A DNA stretch of 9,146 nt from JAHJQQ01 sp032907525. GTDB lineage: Bacteria; Pseudomonadota; Gammaproteobacteria; Thiohalobacterales; Thiohalobacteraceae. A model generated the notes under the pieces. That model ran no database searches. It worked only from the letters and a program-made list of their open reading frames with translations, and was not told where the DNA came from. Location: NCBI GenBank assembly GCA_032907525.1, contig JAJJPM010000178.1, forward strand, positions 1-9,146, read 5' to 3'. A program made the translations under genes and the position numbers. Every line of letters begins with the position of its first letter. Positions within the stretch are counted from its first letter, which is position 1. Shown here piece by piece: positions 1 to 5,928 of this stretch.

Positions 1-1077
1 CCTCATCCGCCGCGCCAGCTCGTCAAAGATCGATGCCAGATGGCCCCGCACATGCAGCCTCGCCATGGGCGACTTCGTCAGATTGCTTTCGATGGCGTCG
101 ATGTGGATGAGGCGCCGGTTCAGGATCAGGTCCGCATTCCAGCCGTCGGTGGCCGATTCGGTCAGGGCGGTGCCGACGGCGATGACGGTGTCGATGTTCG
201 GATCCAGCAGCGCGTGGATGGCGGAGGTGTGGCCCGCGAAGCCGATCACGCCGCAGAACAGTGGATGATAGGGGCTGACGAAACCCTTGCCGTGAGGCGT
301 CACGATGATCTTCGCCCCTATGGCCAGCGCGATCTCCAGGATGGTGCCGATGGCCTCGCCCGCGCCCTCGCCGATCACGAAGGCCACGCCGCGCGCCTGG
401 GACAATTCCTCCTTGAGGGTCGCGATGGCCTCGGGATCGTACACCTTGTCGGCCTGCAGCAGGCTGGCGAGATCATAGGACGGCGCCGGCACCGTCGCCG
501 GGCTGCGCAGCAGGTCCAGGGGGAGACTGATATGGCTGGGCCCGACCGGGGTCTGGAAGGCCGCCATGATGGCCGCCGACAGCTTGGGTTCGAGCTGATC
601 GGGGTGCGACACCAGGGTGTTGTAGCGCGTGCAGTACTCGAACATCCCGACGGTGTTGACGCCGGTGCAGGACGACTCCTGAAACGCCCCGCGCCCGAAC
701 GAGGCCAGCGCCGTCTGGGCGGTGATGACCAGCATCGGTATGTGGTTCTCGTAGGCCGAGGCCACGCCGGTGATGAGATTGGTCGCACCGGGGCCGGTGG
801 TCGCGCAGCACACGCCCAGCCTGCCGCTGTTGCGGGCATAGCCGTCGGCCATGAAGGCCGCGCCGGTCTCGTGGCGGGCAACGACGACGCGCGGTCCGCC
901 GCGGCGGGCACTGCGCGCCAGGGCGTTGAACAAAGGCTCGATGGCGCCGCCGGGCACGCCGAAGACGTATTCGACGCCCAACTGTTCGAGATAGGCGACG
1001 ATGATGTCGGCGGCTTCGGGTCTGGGGTGGGATTCGGCGGTGGATTTCAGGTGTGAAACGGGAATTTCCTGGCCCAT
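1..1077 (-). CDS. Thiamine-diphosphate-dependent enzyme, acetolactate synthase superfamily (partial, N-terminal part)
   Basis: The frame is open from the ATG at 1075-1077 to the window edge, giving 359 codons with no stop; family members are usually about 550-600 residues, so the C-terminal ThDP-pyrophosphate domain (GDG motif) lies outside. Seen: an N-terminal Pyr domain with FGVPGGAIEPLF at 39-50, the cofactor-activating glutamate in RHETG (Glu70), ADGYAR at 77-82, the TTGPGATN loop at 93-100 and PVGPSHISLPLD at 177-188. A central DHP-like domain begins near 215 and continues past VGTALTES (301-308). A GGAGGA at 1088-1093 lies 10 bases before the ATG and supports this start. Known: the family makes or breaks C-C bonds next to a carbonyl (acetolactate synthase, pyruvate oxidase, related decarboxylases). 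Acetolactate synthases usually have HEQG where this has HETG, and no ilvN-like small subunit is seen, so a biosynthetic ilvB role is not assured. Family assignment is strong; the substrate is unknown. Confidence 0.88.
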   Translation of the reverse strand, partial: MGQEIPVSHLKSTAESHPRPEAADIIVAYLEQLGVEYVFGVPGGAIEPLFNALARSARRGGPRVVVARHETGAAFMADGYARNSGRLGVCCATTGPGATNLITGVASAYENHIPMLVITAQTALASFGRGAFQESSCTGVNTVGMFEYCTRYNTLVSHPDQLEPKLSAAIMAAFQTPVGPSHISLPLDLLRSPATVPAPSYDLASLLQADKVYDPEAIATLKEELSQARGVAFVIGEGAGEAIGTILEIALAIGAKIIVTPHGKGFVSPYHPLFCGVIGFAGHTSAIHALLDPNIDTVIAVGTALTESATDGWNADLILNRRLIHIDAIESNLTKSPMARLHVRGHLASIFDELARRMR

Positions 1078-1194
1078 CTTGTTGGTCTCCTCCGGCATGT
1101 TCTGGGCGCGGGCATGGCACCAGTCCTTTGGAAACCCTCTCCAGGCACTCCGTGCGGGGTTGGATCTGCCTGTTTTTCACTGCAAGTTGCGTTA

Positions 1195-1223
1195 GATATA
1201 AAAGGTTCGACCCGATTTTGCAA
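1195..1223 (-). promoter_or_regulatory. Putative sigma70 promoter for the ThDP-enzyme gene
   Basis: On the minus strand TTGCAA (1218-1223) and TATATC (1195-1200) are separated by exactly 17 bases; each matches 4 of 6 consensus positions. They lie in a locally AT-rich patch that stands out from the GC-rich surroundings. Transcription would start near 1188 and leave a leader of about 110 bases before the ATG. The preceding amidohydrolase ends at 1287, so the ThDP gene probably has its own promoter. A small hairpin (CGGCAT/ATGCCG, 1246-1263) lies between the two genes but has no T-run, so it is not a clear terminator. Confidence 0.45.
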
Positions 1224-1286
1224 CCGCCGCATTGATATATGTTACCGGCATATTGCAATGCCGCCGGACGATCCGTCTCTCCTGCC

Positions 1287-2528
1287 TCATGCAGCACATG
1301 CAAAATGCCGGCGCGTCATGAACACATCCGGTGCGAAGGCGCGGCCATCGATCCTGAGCATGCGCTTCAGCAGCACATCGAACAGCAGCGGATTGTGCAC
1401 GCGCAGCGTGCGCAGCAGCGCATCCTGTCCGGCATCCAACCAGCCGCGCCCGGCGAAATACCCCGGCGAGAACAGCGGCAGCACGCCGGGCAGCGGATAA
1501 TCGGAGCCGTTGACGAGCCGCGCGTGCCAGTCGTGACGCGCGATCAGCGTCGTCAGCACCTCGTCCCGGCGATTCACCTGGGTCACCGCCGACAGTTCGC
1601 CGAACAGCGAATGCCGGTACGCGGGCTCATCCATGAGCCGCGCGAACAGCTGGAAATTGGAGCGCTCGGGACCGTTCCCGCCCGCATCCAGATCGGTACC
1701 GCGCCCCAGCGAAGCGCAGTGCGCGACGATCACCCGTACCCCCTGATCGAGCGGGCGGCGCAGGCGCAGCGGATTGCCCAGGTGCTGCTGCGCCCCGCCG
1801 TGCACCGCATATTCGGTGCCACAGTGCACCAGCAATGGCAGATCGAGCCGCCGCAGCGCCGCATAGAAGGCATCGCAGCGCGACGACCCGGGATCCATGC
1901 CCATGGCCGAGGGCAGCCACTTCACGGCGCAGGCACCCTGGCGTGCGGCCGCCTCCAACGCCTCGACCGCATCCTCGCGATAGGGGTGCACCGAGGCGAT
2001 CCAGCGCAGGCGCCGGGGGTGCCGCGCGGCCACCTGCGCCGCGTACACGTTCGGGGTGTGGAAGGCGGACAGATCCGCCCGCAGGCGGCCGTCCTCGTCG
2101 TAGTGATGATCGAAGGCCAGCAGCATGCCCATGACCCCCGCGGGAAACTCCTCCAGAAGCGCGACCAGACGCTCCACATAGCGTCCGTCGCGGTCGGAAT
2201 CGTGGTCCGCGCAGGCGGCGTTCAGATAGAACTCGAACTGGGCGTATTGCCAGGGATGCAGGAGGCTGCGCATGCGCGGATTCACCCACACGCCGCTGCC
2301 GTTGTCGCCGGCGCCGATGAGGTGGATGTGGCAGTCCCGAACCTGCGCCGGATCGATGCCTTCCCAGCAGGCCTCGACCAGCGGGTGGCGCAGCAGCCCG
2401 GCCGGGGTCGGCCCGGCGGCACAGCCGTTCCACAGGCCGTCGCGTGGCCAGTAGCGCCGTACCGTGGCATCGACCCCGCCCAGGCCCAGCGCCTGGAGAA
2501 ACTCTCTGCGCAACATCTCCGCCCCCAT
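1287..2528 (-). CDS. Metal-dependent amidohydrolase, TIM-barrel (Amidohydro_2-like)
   Basis: A 413-residue protein with the ligand set of the amidohydrolase superfamily in order: DCHIHL with the HxH pair (His67, His69) on strand 1, a lysine in AVKWLP (Lys203), LVHCGTE (His235), VIVAHCAS (His270) and the strand-8 aspartate in NGSDYPLPG (Asp343). Such enzymes are usually zinc-dependent hydrolases or non-oxidative decarboxylases; the substrate cannot be read from sequence. At the N-terminus, LRREFLQALGLGG (6-18) resembles a twin-arginine signal, but the hydrophobic stretch is short and an arginine pair (24-25) soon follows, so export is doubtful. No clear Shine-Dalgarno precedes the ATG at 2526-2528; an in-frame ATG at 2514-2516 is an alternative. 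It is transcribed away from rlmK and toward the ThDP-enzyme gene, 209 bases downstream on the same strand. At 413 residues it is longer than many members (about 280-350). Family is secure, function open. Confidence 0.85.
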   Translation of the reverse strand: MGAEMLRREFLQALGLGGVDATVRRYWPRDGLWNGCAAGPTPAGLLRHPLVEACWEGIDPAQVRDCHIHLIGAGDNGSGVWVNPRMRSLLHPWQYAQFEFYLNAACADHDSDRDGRYVERLVALLEEFPAGVMGMLLAFDHHYDEDGRLRADLSAFHTPNVYAAQVAARHPRRLRWIASVHPYREDAVEALEAAARQGACAVKWLPSAMGMDPGSSRCDAFYAALRRLDLPLLVHCGTEYAVHGGAQQHLGNPLRLRRPLDQGVRVIVAHCASLGRGTDLDAGGNGPERSNFQLFARLMDEPAYRHSLFGELSAVTQVNRRDEVLTTLIARHDWHARLVNGSDYPLPGVLPLFSPGYFAGRGWLDAGQDALLRTLRVHNPLLFDVLLKRMLRIDGRAFAPDVFMTRRHFACAA

Positions 2529-2637
2529 GGAAATGAGTGAACCGCCGCCCCGTCACCGGTATGATAGTGACCGCGGAACGCCGGAGCCGCATGCCGTTGC
2601 CCGCAACCCGCCCTGCGTCCGTTACTCTACTGTCTTC
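2529..2637. promoter_or_regulatory. Divergent intergenic region, putative shared promoter
   Basis: This 109-bp spacer separates the divergent amidohydrolase and rlmK starts. TATGAT (2560-2565, plus) fits the -10 consensus at 5 of 6 positions for rlmK, and the offset TATCAT (2561-2566, minus) fits at 5 of 6 for the amidohydrolase. No good -35 is seen at 16-18 bases for either strand. An interrupted palindrome GTTGC-cc-GCAAC lies at 2596-2607, inside the expected rlmK leader. Assignment rests on position and -10 similarity only. Confidence 0.35.
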
Positions 2638-3591
2638 ATGAGCAAGTCCGAAGCCTTCGCCAACCGCCTGCGCAAGAACGCCAGGCACTGGGACAAATGG
2701 GCCCGCCGCCAGGGCCTGTCCTGCTATCGCATCTACGATCGCGACCTGCACGAGTTCCCGCTCGCGATCGACCGCTATACGGCGCACATCCATCTGCAGG
2801 AATACGCCACGGACTGGGCGGCCGGCGAGGCCGAATACCAGGCCTGGCGCGAGGACTGTTTCCGCGTGGTCGAGTCGGTCCTGGAGCTGCCGCGCGATCA
2901 CATCCACTTCAAGCAGCGCCGCCGCCAGCGCGGACCGGAGCAGTACGAAAAGACCGGCCGCAGCGGCGAGGACTTCGTGGTCGAGGAACAGGGCCTGAAG
3001 TTCTGGGTGAACCTGGACGCCTATCTGGACACGGGTCTGTTCCTCGATCATCGCAACACCCGGCGCATGGTGCGCGAGCGCGCCGCCGGCAGGCGCTTCC
3101 TCAACCTGTTCGCCTACACAGGCAGCTTCAGCGTGTACGCGGCGGCCGGCGGCGCGCCGGCATCGACCACGGTGGACATGTCCAACACCTATCAGGACTG
3201 GACCCGGCGCAACTTCGAGCTCAACGGTCTGGATCTGCAGGCGCACCGCCTGGTGCGCGCGGACGTCTTCCAGTTCCTGGAGGATGCCGGCCGCACGCGG
3301 GCGCAGTACGATCTGATCGTGATGGACCCGCCGTCGTTCTCGAACTCCAAACGCATGGAGGGCGTGCTGGACGTGCAACGCGACCACGTGCCTCTGATCG
3401 AAGGCTGCCTGCGACTGCTCGCCCCGGGGGGCGAACTGTTCTTCTCCAACAACCGGCGCGGGTTCCGCCTGGATGCCGCCGCGCTCGCCGGCTGCGACAT
3501 CCGCGACATCTCGCGCCAGACGGTGCCGGAGGACTTCTCCAACAAGAAGATCCATCAGTGCTGGATCATCCGCCACGGAGCGCAGCCATGA
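2638..3591 (+). CDS. rlmK: 23S rRNA guanine-N7 methyltransferase, stand-alone RlmK-type
   Basis: A 317-residue class I SAM-dependent methyltransferase matching, block by block, the C-terminal half of E. coli RlmKL (YcbY), which makes m7G2069 in 23S rRNA. Seen: an ANRLRKN opening (8-14), an N-terminal RNA-binding region with KQRRRQRG (92-99) and QYEK (102-105), TGLFLDHR (132-139), SAM motif I NLFAYTGSFS (156-165), the acidic SAM-ribose residue in TTVDMS (Asp180), the catalytic-loop DPPSFSNSKRM (230-240), VQRDH (246-250) and FSNNRRGFR (269-277). In E. coli this domain is fused behind RlmL (m2G2445); here it starts fresh, so RlmL is presumably encoded elsewhere. The frame is open back to 2464, but homology begins at the ATG at 2638 and a longer form would run into the amidohydrolase start. 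No clear Shine-Dalgarno is visible. Its last bases overlap the next gene by ATGA. RlmI is the nearest alternative, but the motifs fit RlmK better. Confidence 0.9.
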   Translation: MSKSEAFANRLRKNARHWDKWARRQGLSCYRIYDRDLHEFPLAIDRYTAHIHLQEYATDWAAGEAEYQAWREDCFRVVESVLELPRDHIHFKQRRRQRGPEQYEKTGRSGEDFVVEEQGLKFWVNLDAYLDTGLFLDHRNTRRMVRERAAGRRFLNLFAYTGSFSVYAAAGGAPASTTVDMSNTYQDWTRRNFELNGLDLQAHRLVRADVFQFLEDAGRTRAQYDLIVMDPPSFSNSKRMEGVLDVQRDHVPLIEGCLRLLAPGGELFFSNNRRGFRLDAAALAGCDIRDISRQTVPEDFSNKKIHQCWIIRHGAQP

Positions 3592-3899
3592 AGCGCGTGT
3601 TCAGCGGCGCCGACCGCCTGCTGGTGCATCATTACAAGAATGTCCTGCAGACCGCTGGGATCGCCTGTGAAGTGCGCAACGAATTCCTGATGGGCGGGGC
3701 CGGTGACCTGCCCGTGTTCGACTGCTGGCCGGAATTGTGGGTCGCGGACGTCGACGCGGCCCGCGCGCGCGAGCTCATCGAAGCGGAGTCCCGGGACGAA
3801 GTGCCGACTGCGGCCGACTGGACCTGCCGGCACTGCGGCACGGTCTGTGAGCCCCAGTTCGACGCCTGCTGGCGGTGCGGGCGACCGCGCGGGGACTGA
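3588..3899 (+). CDS. DUF2007 protein with C-terminal zinc-ribbon-like motif
   Basis: A 103-residue protein. Residues 1-60 fit the DUF2007 (putative signal-transducing) fold, with the short central block FDCWPELWVAD at 44-54. Residues 80-97 carry CRHC and CWRC, a Cx2C-x10-Cx2C arrangement (Cys80, Cys83, Cys94, Cys97) expected to hold one zinc; a further Cys87 lies between the pairs. The start ATG overlaps the rlmK TGA as ATGA, and CGGAG lies 7 bases upstream, so translation is probably coupled to rlmK and the two form one transcription unit. No biochemical function is established for this family that I can name. Linkage to an rRNA methyltransferase is suggestive but may only reflect co-transcription. 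Cytosolic: no signal peptide or membrane segment is seen. Confidence 0.85.
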   Translation: MKRVFSGADRLLVHHYKNVLQTAGIACEVRNEFLMGGAGDLPVFDCWPELWVADVDAARARELIEAESRDEVPTAADWTCRHCGTVCEPQFDACWRCGRPRGD

Positions 3900-3930
3900 G
3901 CGGCGATCCGCGATTCCGGGGCGGGTTCGC

Positions 3931-3939
3931 TGGTATGAT
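3931..3939 (+). promoter_or_regulatory. Putative extended -10 element downstream of the DUF2007 gene
   Basis: TGGTATGAT is a TGn-extended -10 with 5 of 6 core matches (TATGAT at 3934-3939), 32 bases after the DUF2007 stop. No convincing -35 lies 16-18 bases upstream. If active, it would transcribe through the palindromic repeat toward the HIT gene, and the hairpin at 3998-4039 would partly terminate it. The similar TATGAT before rlmK supports the motif being real in this genome, but this is weak evidence. Confidence 0.25.
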
Positions 3940-3953
3940 GCCTGACAGCGCGT

Positions 3954-4082
3954 TGGCCACGGAATCCACGGAACAACACGGAAAGCATTCATTGCCTAAA
4001 CCCGGCATCATCCCTCCGCGGTCGGGATTTCGGGTTTTTACAGTAAGCCTTTTTCAGTGTCATTCCGTGGGTTCCGTGGCCA
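3954..4082. repeat. 129-bp imperfect palindromic element with ACGGAA-rich arms
   Basis: The left arm (3954-3984) and the reverse complement of the right arm (4052-4082) agree at 27 of 31 positions. Both begin TGGCCACGGAA at the outer end. The left arm holds three ACGGAA units (3959, 3968 and 3978, spaced 9 and 10 bases); the right arm holds two clear reverse units and one degenerate unit. Pairing continues inward through AAACCCG (3998-4004) with CGGGTTT (4031-4037) and ATCCC with GGGAT, centred on CCGCGG (4016-4021). Outside the arms, CCTGA also occurs on both sides in inverted orientation. It encodes nothing and sits between two plus-strand units. It looks like a dispersed palindromic or MITE-like repeat; the copy number cannot be seen from one window. 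Confidence 0.7.
3998..4039 (+). terminator. Putative intrinsic terminator of the rlmK-DUF2007 unit
   Basis: The stem AAACCCG/CGGGTTT (3998-4004 with 4031-4037) encloses a second stem ATCCC/GGGAT (4010-4014 with 4024-4028) around a nine-base loop. The plus-strand product ends in five T residues (4035-4039). It is the first T-tailed hairpin after the DUF2007 stop. The stem is interrupted by an asymmetric internal loop (5 and 2 bases), so strength is uncertain. It is also the core of the larger palindromic element. Confidence 0.42.
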
Positions 4083-4102
4083 TCTTTTTTCAGGACATCG
4101 GC

Positions 4103-4132
4103 TTGAGTAAGTGCCATTCTGGCAAAGATGAT
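4103..4132 (+). promoter_or_regulatory. Weak candidate promoter for the HIT-ndh unit
   Basis: TTGAGT (4103-4108) and GATGAT (4127-4132) are 18 bases apart, each a 4-of-6 match, in an AT-richer stretch 47 bases before the GTG start. A small hairpin TGCCA-ttc-TGGCA (4112-4124) fills the spacer. An alternative -10, TATGAC at 4141-4146, has no -35. This pair fits the position, but the match is modest. Confidence 0.3.
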
Positions 4133-4165
4133 TTTTTCAGTATGACGCGGAACAATCGCATTCAC

Positions 4166-4172
4166 AGGGAGG
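4166..4172 (+). promoter_or_regulatory. Ribosome binding site deciding the GTG start of the HIT gene
   Basis: AGGGAGG lies 6 bases before the GTG at 4179-4181. The next in-frame ATG is 25 codons in, inside the conserved domain, so the GTG start is preferred. Confidence 0.7.
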
Positions 4173-4178
4173 CCCCGC

Positions 4179-4595
4179 GTGTTCGAACTCCATCCCCGCC
4201 TTGCCGAGGACTGCATCCCACTGAGCCGGCTGCAGCTCTGCCGGGTTCTGCTGATGAACGATGCGAGCTATCCGTGGGTGATCCTGGTCCCGGAGCGCCC
4301 CGATGTCACCGAGATCTACCAGCTCGGCCCTGACGACCGCCGGCAGCTGATGGAGGAGTCGGCCTTCGTCGCCCAGGCGCTGGCCCGGGCCTTCGCCGCC
4401 GACAAGATGAACGTCGCGAACCTCGGCAACGTGGTGCCGCAGCTGCACGTCCATCACATCGTCCGTCACCGTAGCGACCCGGCCTGGCCGGCCCCGGTAT
4501 GGGGCAGGCACGCACCCCGGCCCTATACGGAAGCGGAACTGATGCGCACCGTCGCCCTGATCGAAGAGGCCTTCGATCAACTGATGCAGGGCTGA
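4179..4595 (+). CDS. HIT-family nucleotide hydrolase/transferase with variant triad (QLHVHH)
   Basis: A 138-residue protein with GTG start and a strong ribosome binding site. The fold signature is visible: VLLMNDASYPWVILVPER (23-40) is the strand region common in HIT proteins, and GNVVPQLHVHHIVR (83-96) aligns with the H-x-H-x-H triad. The first triad histidine is replaced by Gln88; His90 is at the nucleophile position and His92 at the third, with His93 following. A tail, DPAWPAPVWGR (100-110), is rich in tryptophan and proline. HIT enzymes act on nucleoside phosphate derivatives such as ApnA or nucleotidyl adducts; the substrate here is unknown. It is cytosolic, with no membrane segment. It ends 13 bases before ndh, so the two probably share a transcript. 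The triad change suggests a distinct subfamily rather than a dead enzyme, because the nucleophile is retained. Confidence 0.85.
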   Translation: MFELHPRLAEDCIPLSRLQLCRVLLMNDASYPWVILVPERPDVTEIYQLGPDDRRQLMEESAFVAQALARAFAADKMNVANLGNVVPQLHVHHIVRHRSDPAWPAPVWGRHAPRPYTEAELMRTVALIEEAFDQLMQG

Positions 4596-4608
4596 GGGAC
4601 TCACGGCC

Positions 4609-5928
4609 ATGACCGAATCCCCCGCTCCTCTGCACCGCATCGTGATCGTCGGCGGCGGCGCCGGCGGCCTGGAACTCGCCACCCGCCTCGGCGGCCGGCT
4701 CGGCCGCCGCGGCCAGGCCGAGATCACACTGGTGGACGCCCAGCGCACCCACATCTGGAAGCCGCTGCTGCACGAGGTCGCGGCCGGTACGCTGGACTCG
4801 CACGAGGACGAACTCGAATACCTGGCCCAGGCGACTCTGAGCGGCTTCCGCTTCCGGCTCGGGCGCATGGTCGGCCTGGACCGCGCGCGCAAGGAGATCC
4901 GCGTCGCACCGACGTTCAATGCCAGGGGCGAGGAGATCATCCCCGGACGCGTCTTCGCCTACGATACCCTGGTCATCGCCGTCGGCAGCGTGAGCAACGA
5001 CTTCGGCGTGCCCGGCGTGCAGGCGCACTGCCACTTCCTGGACACCACGGAGCAGGCCGAGGCGTTCCAGGCGCGGCTGCTGGAGGCCTATCTGAAGGCG
5101 CACACCCAGGGCCGGCCGCTCGAACCGGGACAGCTCGATGTGGCGATCGCCGGTGCGGGAGCCACCGGCGTCGAACTCGCCGCGCAGCTGCACAAGGTGT
5201 CGCGGCTGCTGACCGCCTACGGTCTCGACGAGATCACGCCGGCGCAGATCAAGATCAGCATTATCGAGGCCGCCGACCGCATCCTGCCCGGCCTGCCGCC
5301 GGAGCTGGCGGAGAAGACCGCCGCCGAGCTGCGCCGCCTGAACATCCATCTCATCACCGGCGAACGCGTCGTCGAGGCCACGCCCGAAGGCATCAAGACG
5401 CACACCGGCCGCTTCATCCCTGCGCGCATCAAGGTGTGGGCGGCCGGCATCAAGGCGCCGGACTTCCTGAAGGATCTGGACGGGCTGGAGACAAACCGCG
5501 TCAATCAGCTGCTGGTCCGGCCCAGCCTGCAGACCACCCGCGATGACGACATCTTCGCCTTCGGCGACTGCGCGGCCTGCCCGCTGCCCGACGGCAGCGG
5601 CAACGTGCCGCCGCGCGCCCAGTCCGCGCACCAGCAGGCCAGCCTGCTGTACAGGTCGCTGCGCCGCCGGCTGCGCGGCGAGGCGCCACTGGACTACCGT
5701 TACCGGGACTACGGTTCGCTGGTGTCGCTGGGCAAGTACAGCACCGTCGGCAACCTGATGGGCAATCTCACCGGCACGGTGATGATCGAAGGCTTCCTGG
5801 CGCGGCTGGTCTATCTCTCGCTGTACAAAATGCATCAGGTCGCGCTGTACGGCTGGTTCCGCACCGCCATGCTGACGGTATCGCATCTGTTCCGTTCCAG
5901 CGTGAACCCGCAGATCAAATTGCACTGA
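4609..5928 (+). CDS. ndh: Type II NADH:quinone oxidoreductase (NDH-2)
   Basis: A 439-residue flavoprotein, the normal length for NDH-2. It oxidises NADH and reduces membrane quinone without pumping protons. Seen: the FAD-binding GGGAGG (15-20), a second Rossmann GAGATG (182-187) for NADH, and an acidic residue at the end of the following strand (IIE, Glu220) as expected for NADH rather than NADPH. The FAD-contacting AFGDCA spans 317-322, and AQSAHQQA at 337-344 is the quinone-site motif of this family. From 393 the sequence is rich in hydrophobic and amphipathic residues (GFLARLVYLSLYKMH), the likely membrane-attachment region; there is no signal peptide. It follows the HIT gene by 13 bases with a GAGGG rather far (about 12 bases) from the ATG, so coupling is plausible. 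It ends directly against mtgA on the other strand. Confidence 0.95.
   Translation: MTESPAPLHRIVIVGGGAGGLELATRLGGRLGRRGQAEITLVDAQRTHIWKPLLHEVAAGTLDSHEDELEYLAQATLSGFRFRLGRMVGLDRARKEIRVAPTFNARGEEIIPGRVFAYDTLVIAVGSVSNDFGVPGVQAHCHFLDTTEQAEAFQARLLEAYLKAHTQGRPLEPGQLDVAIAGAGATGVELAAQLHKVSRLLTAYGLDEITPAQIKISIIEAADRILPGLPPELAEKTAAELRRLNIHLITGERVVEATPEGIKTHTGRFIPARIKVWAAGIKAPDFLKDLDGLETNRVNQLLVRPSLQTTRDDDIFAFGDCAACPLPDGSGNVPPRAQSAHQQASLLYRSLRRRLRGEAPLDYRYRDYGSLVSLGKYSTVGNLMGNLTGTVMIEGFLARLVYLSLYKMHQVALYGWFRTAMLTVSHLFRSSVNPQIKLH

Noticed and set aside
40..1056. A 338-codon open frame on the plus strand opposite the ThDP enzyme
   Set aside because: The minus strand carries clear ThDP-enzyme motifs through the whole stretch; the plus frame is repetitive Gly/Arg/Asp/Ala sequence.
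1239..2540. A 433-codon open frame on the plus strand opposite the amidohydrolase
   Set aside because: The minus-strand frame contains all metal-ligand motifs of the amidohydrolase family in order; the plus frame is its mirror and has no domain.
2464..2637. A 58-codon upstream extension of rlmK
   Set aside because: Homology to RlmK begins at the ATG at 2638, and the extension overlaps the amidohydrolase start region with unrelated sequence.
1627..3576. A 649-codon open frame on the minus strand across the amidohydrolase and rlmK
   Set aside because: It runs through a real gene in another frame and antisense to rlmK, with biased composition and no motif; GC-rich shadow frame.
3900..4178. A small gene in the intergenic stretch before the HIT gene
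   Set aside because: The frames there cross the palindrome arms and have no ribosome binding site or recognisable product; the stretch is best explained as repeat plus promoter.
4306..5925. A 539-codon open frame on the minus strand opposite the HIT gene and ndh
   Set aside because: It is antisense to two well-supported genes, is full of low-complexity Arg/Ala/Gln/His composition and shows no recognisable domain. Such frames are common opposite GC-rich genes.
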